Assembly: GCA_050084985.1 (NCBI GenBank)
Contig: JBITNC010000002.1
Span: 17,918,001-17,982,000, forward strand
From: Nageia nagi
Lineage: Eukaryota; Pinophyta
Length of the DNA: 64,000 bases
Direction of reading: 5' to 3'
Under the pieces are notes generated by a model. That model saw nothing but the letters and a program-made list of their open reading frames with translations, was not told where the DNA came from and did not search any database. Position 1 is the first letter of the stretch, and each line of letters starts with the position of its first letter. A program made the translations under genes and the position numbers. Positions 62,601 to 64,000 of this stretch are shown here, piece after piece.

Positions 62601-63072
62601 TCCAGTGTCTATATGATCGATCTTGTTTTTATTTGCAGAGAATAAAAGTTTTAGTGTTTATTAATTTTTGAGCCCTTCTCCTATAGGGTATAGGGATCCT
62701 TGAATAGGGAACAGTAGCATCGAAATTTGGTTTCGAATGACGGCTCTGGCAGATTTCATAGTCCTTCTCAGATGTCACATGTTGCCCCTAACAATATTTG
62801 TCATTTAATATTATTTGTGGACCTCAAAGGACAAACCCAACATCGAAGAGATTTGACAGCTTTTTCCATACTTGATTTTACTTCCATAATTTCCCTGTCC
62901 TCCATGTTAATCCCGTGAAGTTGTTTGTTATAATCAGACAGAAGTATCGTAAAATACGAAGTGGGCAGACTAGAAATCGATTCCAATCTCTCTACCGTTT
63001 ACTGGGTTCGTTCATATTTGCAATTTAAGATTGAGGGGTGTTCCCCTAATCGATTCTGGCCGAGGAAAAACA
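59675..63072. other. Gene-free stretch before the second GPI gene
   Basis: Open frames at 61061-61408 (+) and 61700-62176 (-) have no recognisable domain and look accidental. The right end should contain the promoter and 5' UTR of the second GPI gene; no clear TATA box was seen. A GGGATTGGGATTGGGATTTGG stretch at about 62279 is a short local repeat. Confidence 0.4.
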
Positions 63073-64000
63073 ATGAGAAGCAAAAGAGATTTCATCATGA
63101 TGATCATTGTTTTAGCAACTTACGTCGTTTGCTCACAATCGTTAAGATATGTGAATGGCAATAATGGAGTTCTAAGATCTGAGGAGCCTCTGATACCTGC
63201 GTTTCCTGTAGCCCACCAGGGCAATAAGACGTGCCATCTTGATCTCTCGGACGAACTCTTCGGCGGAGTGAAGGAAGCCTGCGGGCAGGGAAAAAGTTTA
63301 GACAGGAACCGGTGTTGCCCTGTGTTGGCTGCCTGGTTGTACGCTGCCCACGCCAAAACGGCCTTGCAAACGGCGGTTTCCCCCGTCTCTGATGATAAGC
63401 CGGTTCTGCCCGATGACTCCCTGCCCTGTGTTAACACTCTTCAGGATTCTCTCAACAGCCGTGGCATTCGTATCCCTCGTCCCAACGCCACCTGCGATGC
63501 AATCATCTGCTTCTGCGGCATTCGCCTCCATCAGCTCACCTCCCTCACCTGTCCCTCTGCTTTGAATTTCAGTATTCTCCATCGCAATGTTACAATGTAC
63601 ACGCACACATCAACACTCCAAGCATTAGAGTTAAATTGTACCGATCCTTCTTATCAAGGATGTACGAGATGCCTCAAGACCCTCGACAAGGTAATTCTAT
63701 GTTTCAATCTTTCAGTTTATCATGAATTATATTGTTTTTTCACCTCAAACATACATTACTTCTGTAATATTGCTAGTGGAAAGGCATTTCCCATAAATAT
63801 ATATTGATTTATGGGAATGTTAAAATTTTTTTGCCTTTCCCTTTTCTCAAGTTACATTAGACACTTTTATTGCTTAGTATATATCTTACCCTACAATCCT
63901 ATTGACATTTTTTATCATCAATGGAAATTAATATATATTTCTATTTTCTTGTGCGTTGTTGGTTGCAGCTCAAGGGCAAAGAGGAGGGATCTTCTTCCGA
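63073..64000 (+). CDS. GPI-anchored cysteine-rich protein, At4g28100-like, second copy, cut by window end
   Basis: Exon 1 is 63073-63690 (206 residues), intron 63691-63968 (278 bases, GTAATT...TTGCAG, phase 0), and exon 2 begins at 63969 with LKGKEEGSSS before the window ends. The ATG at 63073 is chosen over the in-frame ATG at 63031 because it gives a proper signal peptide (MRSKRDFIMMIIVLATYVVC). The mature part has the same blocks as the gene at 52154: CHLDLSDELFGGVKEACG, DRNRCCPVLAAWLYAAHA, LPDDSLPCVNTLQDSL, PRPNATCDAIICFCGIRLHQ and CTDPSYQGCTRCLKTLDK. The intron is at the same residue but longer. The two genes are 10.9 kb apart on the same strand, so they are a tandem duplicate pair. The GPI signal should lie outside the window. 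Confidence 0.93.

Noticed and set aside
63120-63606. Open - strand frames opposite the second GPI gene
   Set aside because: Same reason; the paralogous + frame is clearly the coding one.

Overview
The window reads as intergenic and intronic DNA of a large plant nuclear genome. Gymnosperm is my best guess, from the intron several kilobases long, the many old and heavily mutated retrotransposons, and the few short GC-rich gene islands in AT-rich DNA. That is inference; no species can be named from the sequence alone.

Layout: (1) 1-3480, an antisense LTR fragment (1-715) holding a 30-bp minisatellite, then retrotransposon-like non-coding DNA with a degenerate repeat array. (2) 3657-9803, the last exons of an unrecognised host gene on the + strand, with one apparent 5.2-kb intron that carries a 207/208-bp tandem repeat. 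(3) 10.1-17 kb, AT-rich DNA with a tRNA-type SINE candidate (target duplication visible) and an unrecognised decayed coding sequence near 13.5-14.6 kb. (4) 17.1-35.1 kb, one L1-type LINE on the - strand (ORF1-like, endonuclease, reverse transcriptase, C-terminal Cys/His region) split by two Ty1-copia insertions: element A (+, 19136-27744) and element C (-, 29371-34986). (5) 36710-45592, copia element B (-), same family as A but inverted. (6) 45593 to about 51000, the 3' part of a Ty3-gypsy element with a second RNase H domain (Tat-like), a higher-order tandem repeat and a 3' LTR start. (7) 52154-53168, a complete two-exon gene for a small secreted, GPI-anchored, cysteine-rich protein of the At4g28100 type. 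(8) 53.2-63 kb, remains of a LINE and of a fourth copia element (E) that received a 1.06-kb solo LTR, plus a (CT)26 microsatellite. (9) 63073-64000, a second GPI-anchored protein gene, same strand and intron position as the first, cut by the window end.

Only three host genes are supported: one C-terminal part and a tandem pair of paralogues. No retroelement has an intact open reading frame. Many of their stops are the C-to-T type (CAG to TAG, TGG to TAG, CGA to TGA), as expected from long-term cytosine methylation. Elements A and B form an inverted repeat with arms of almost 9 kb, which could give double-stranded RNA if transcribed through. I found no rRNA, tRNA gene, CRISPR array or prokaryotic feature.
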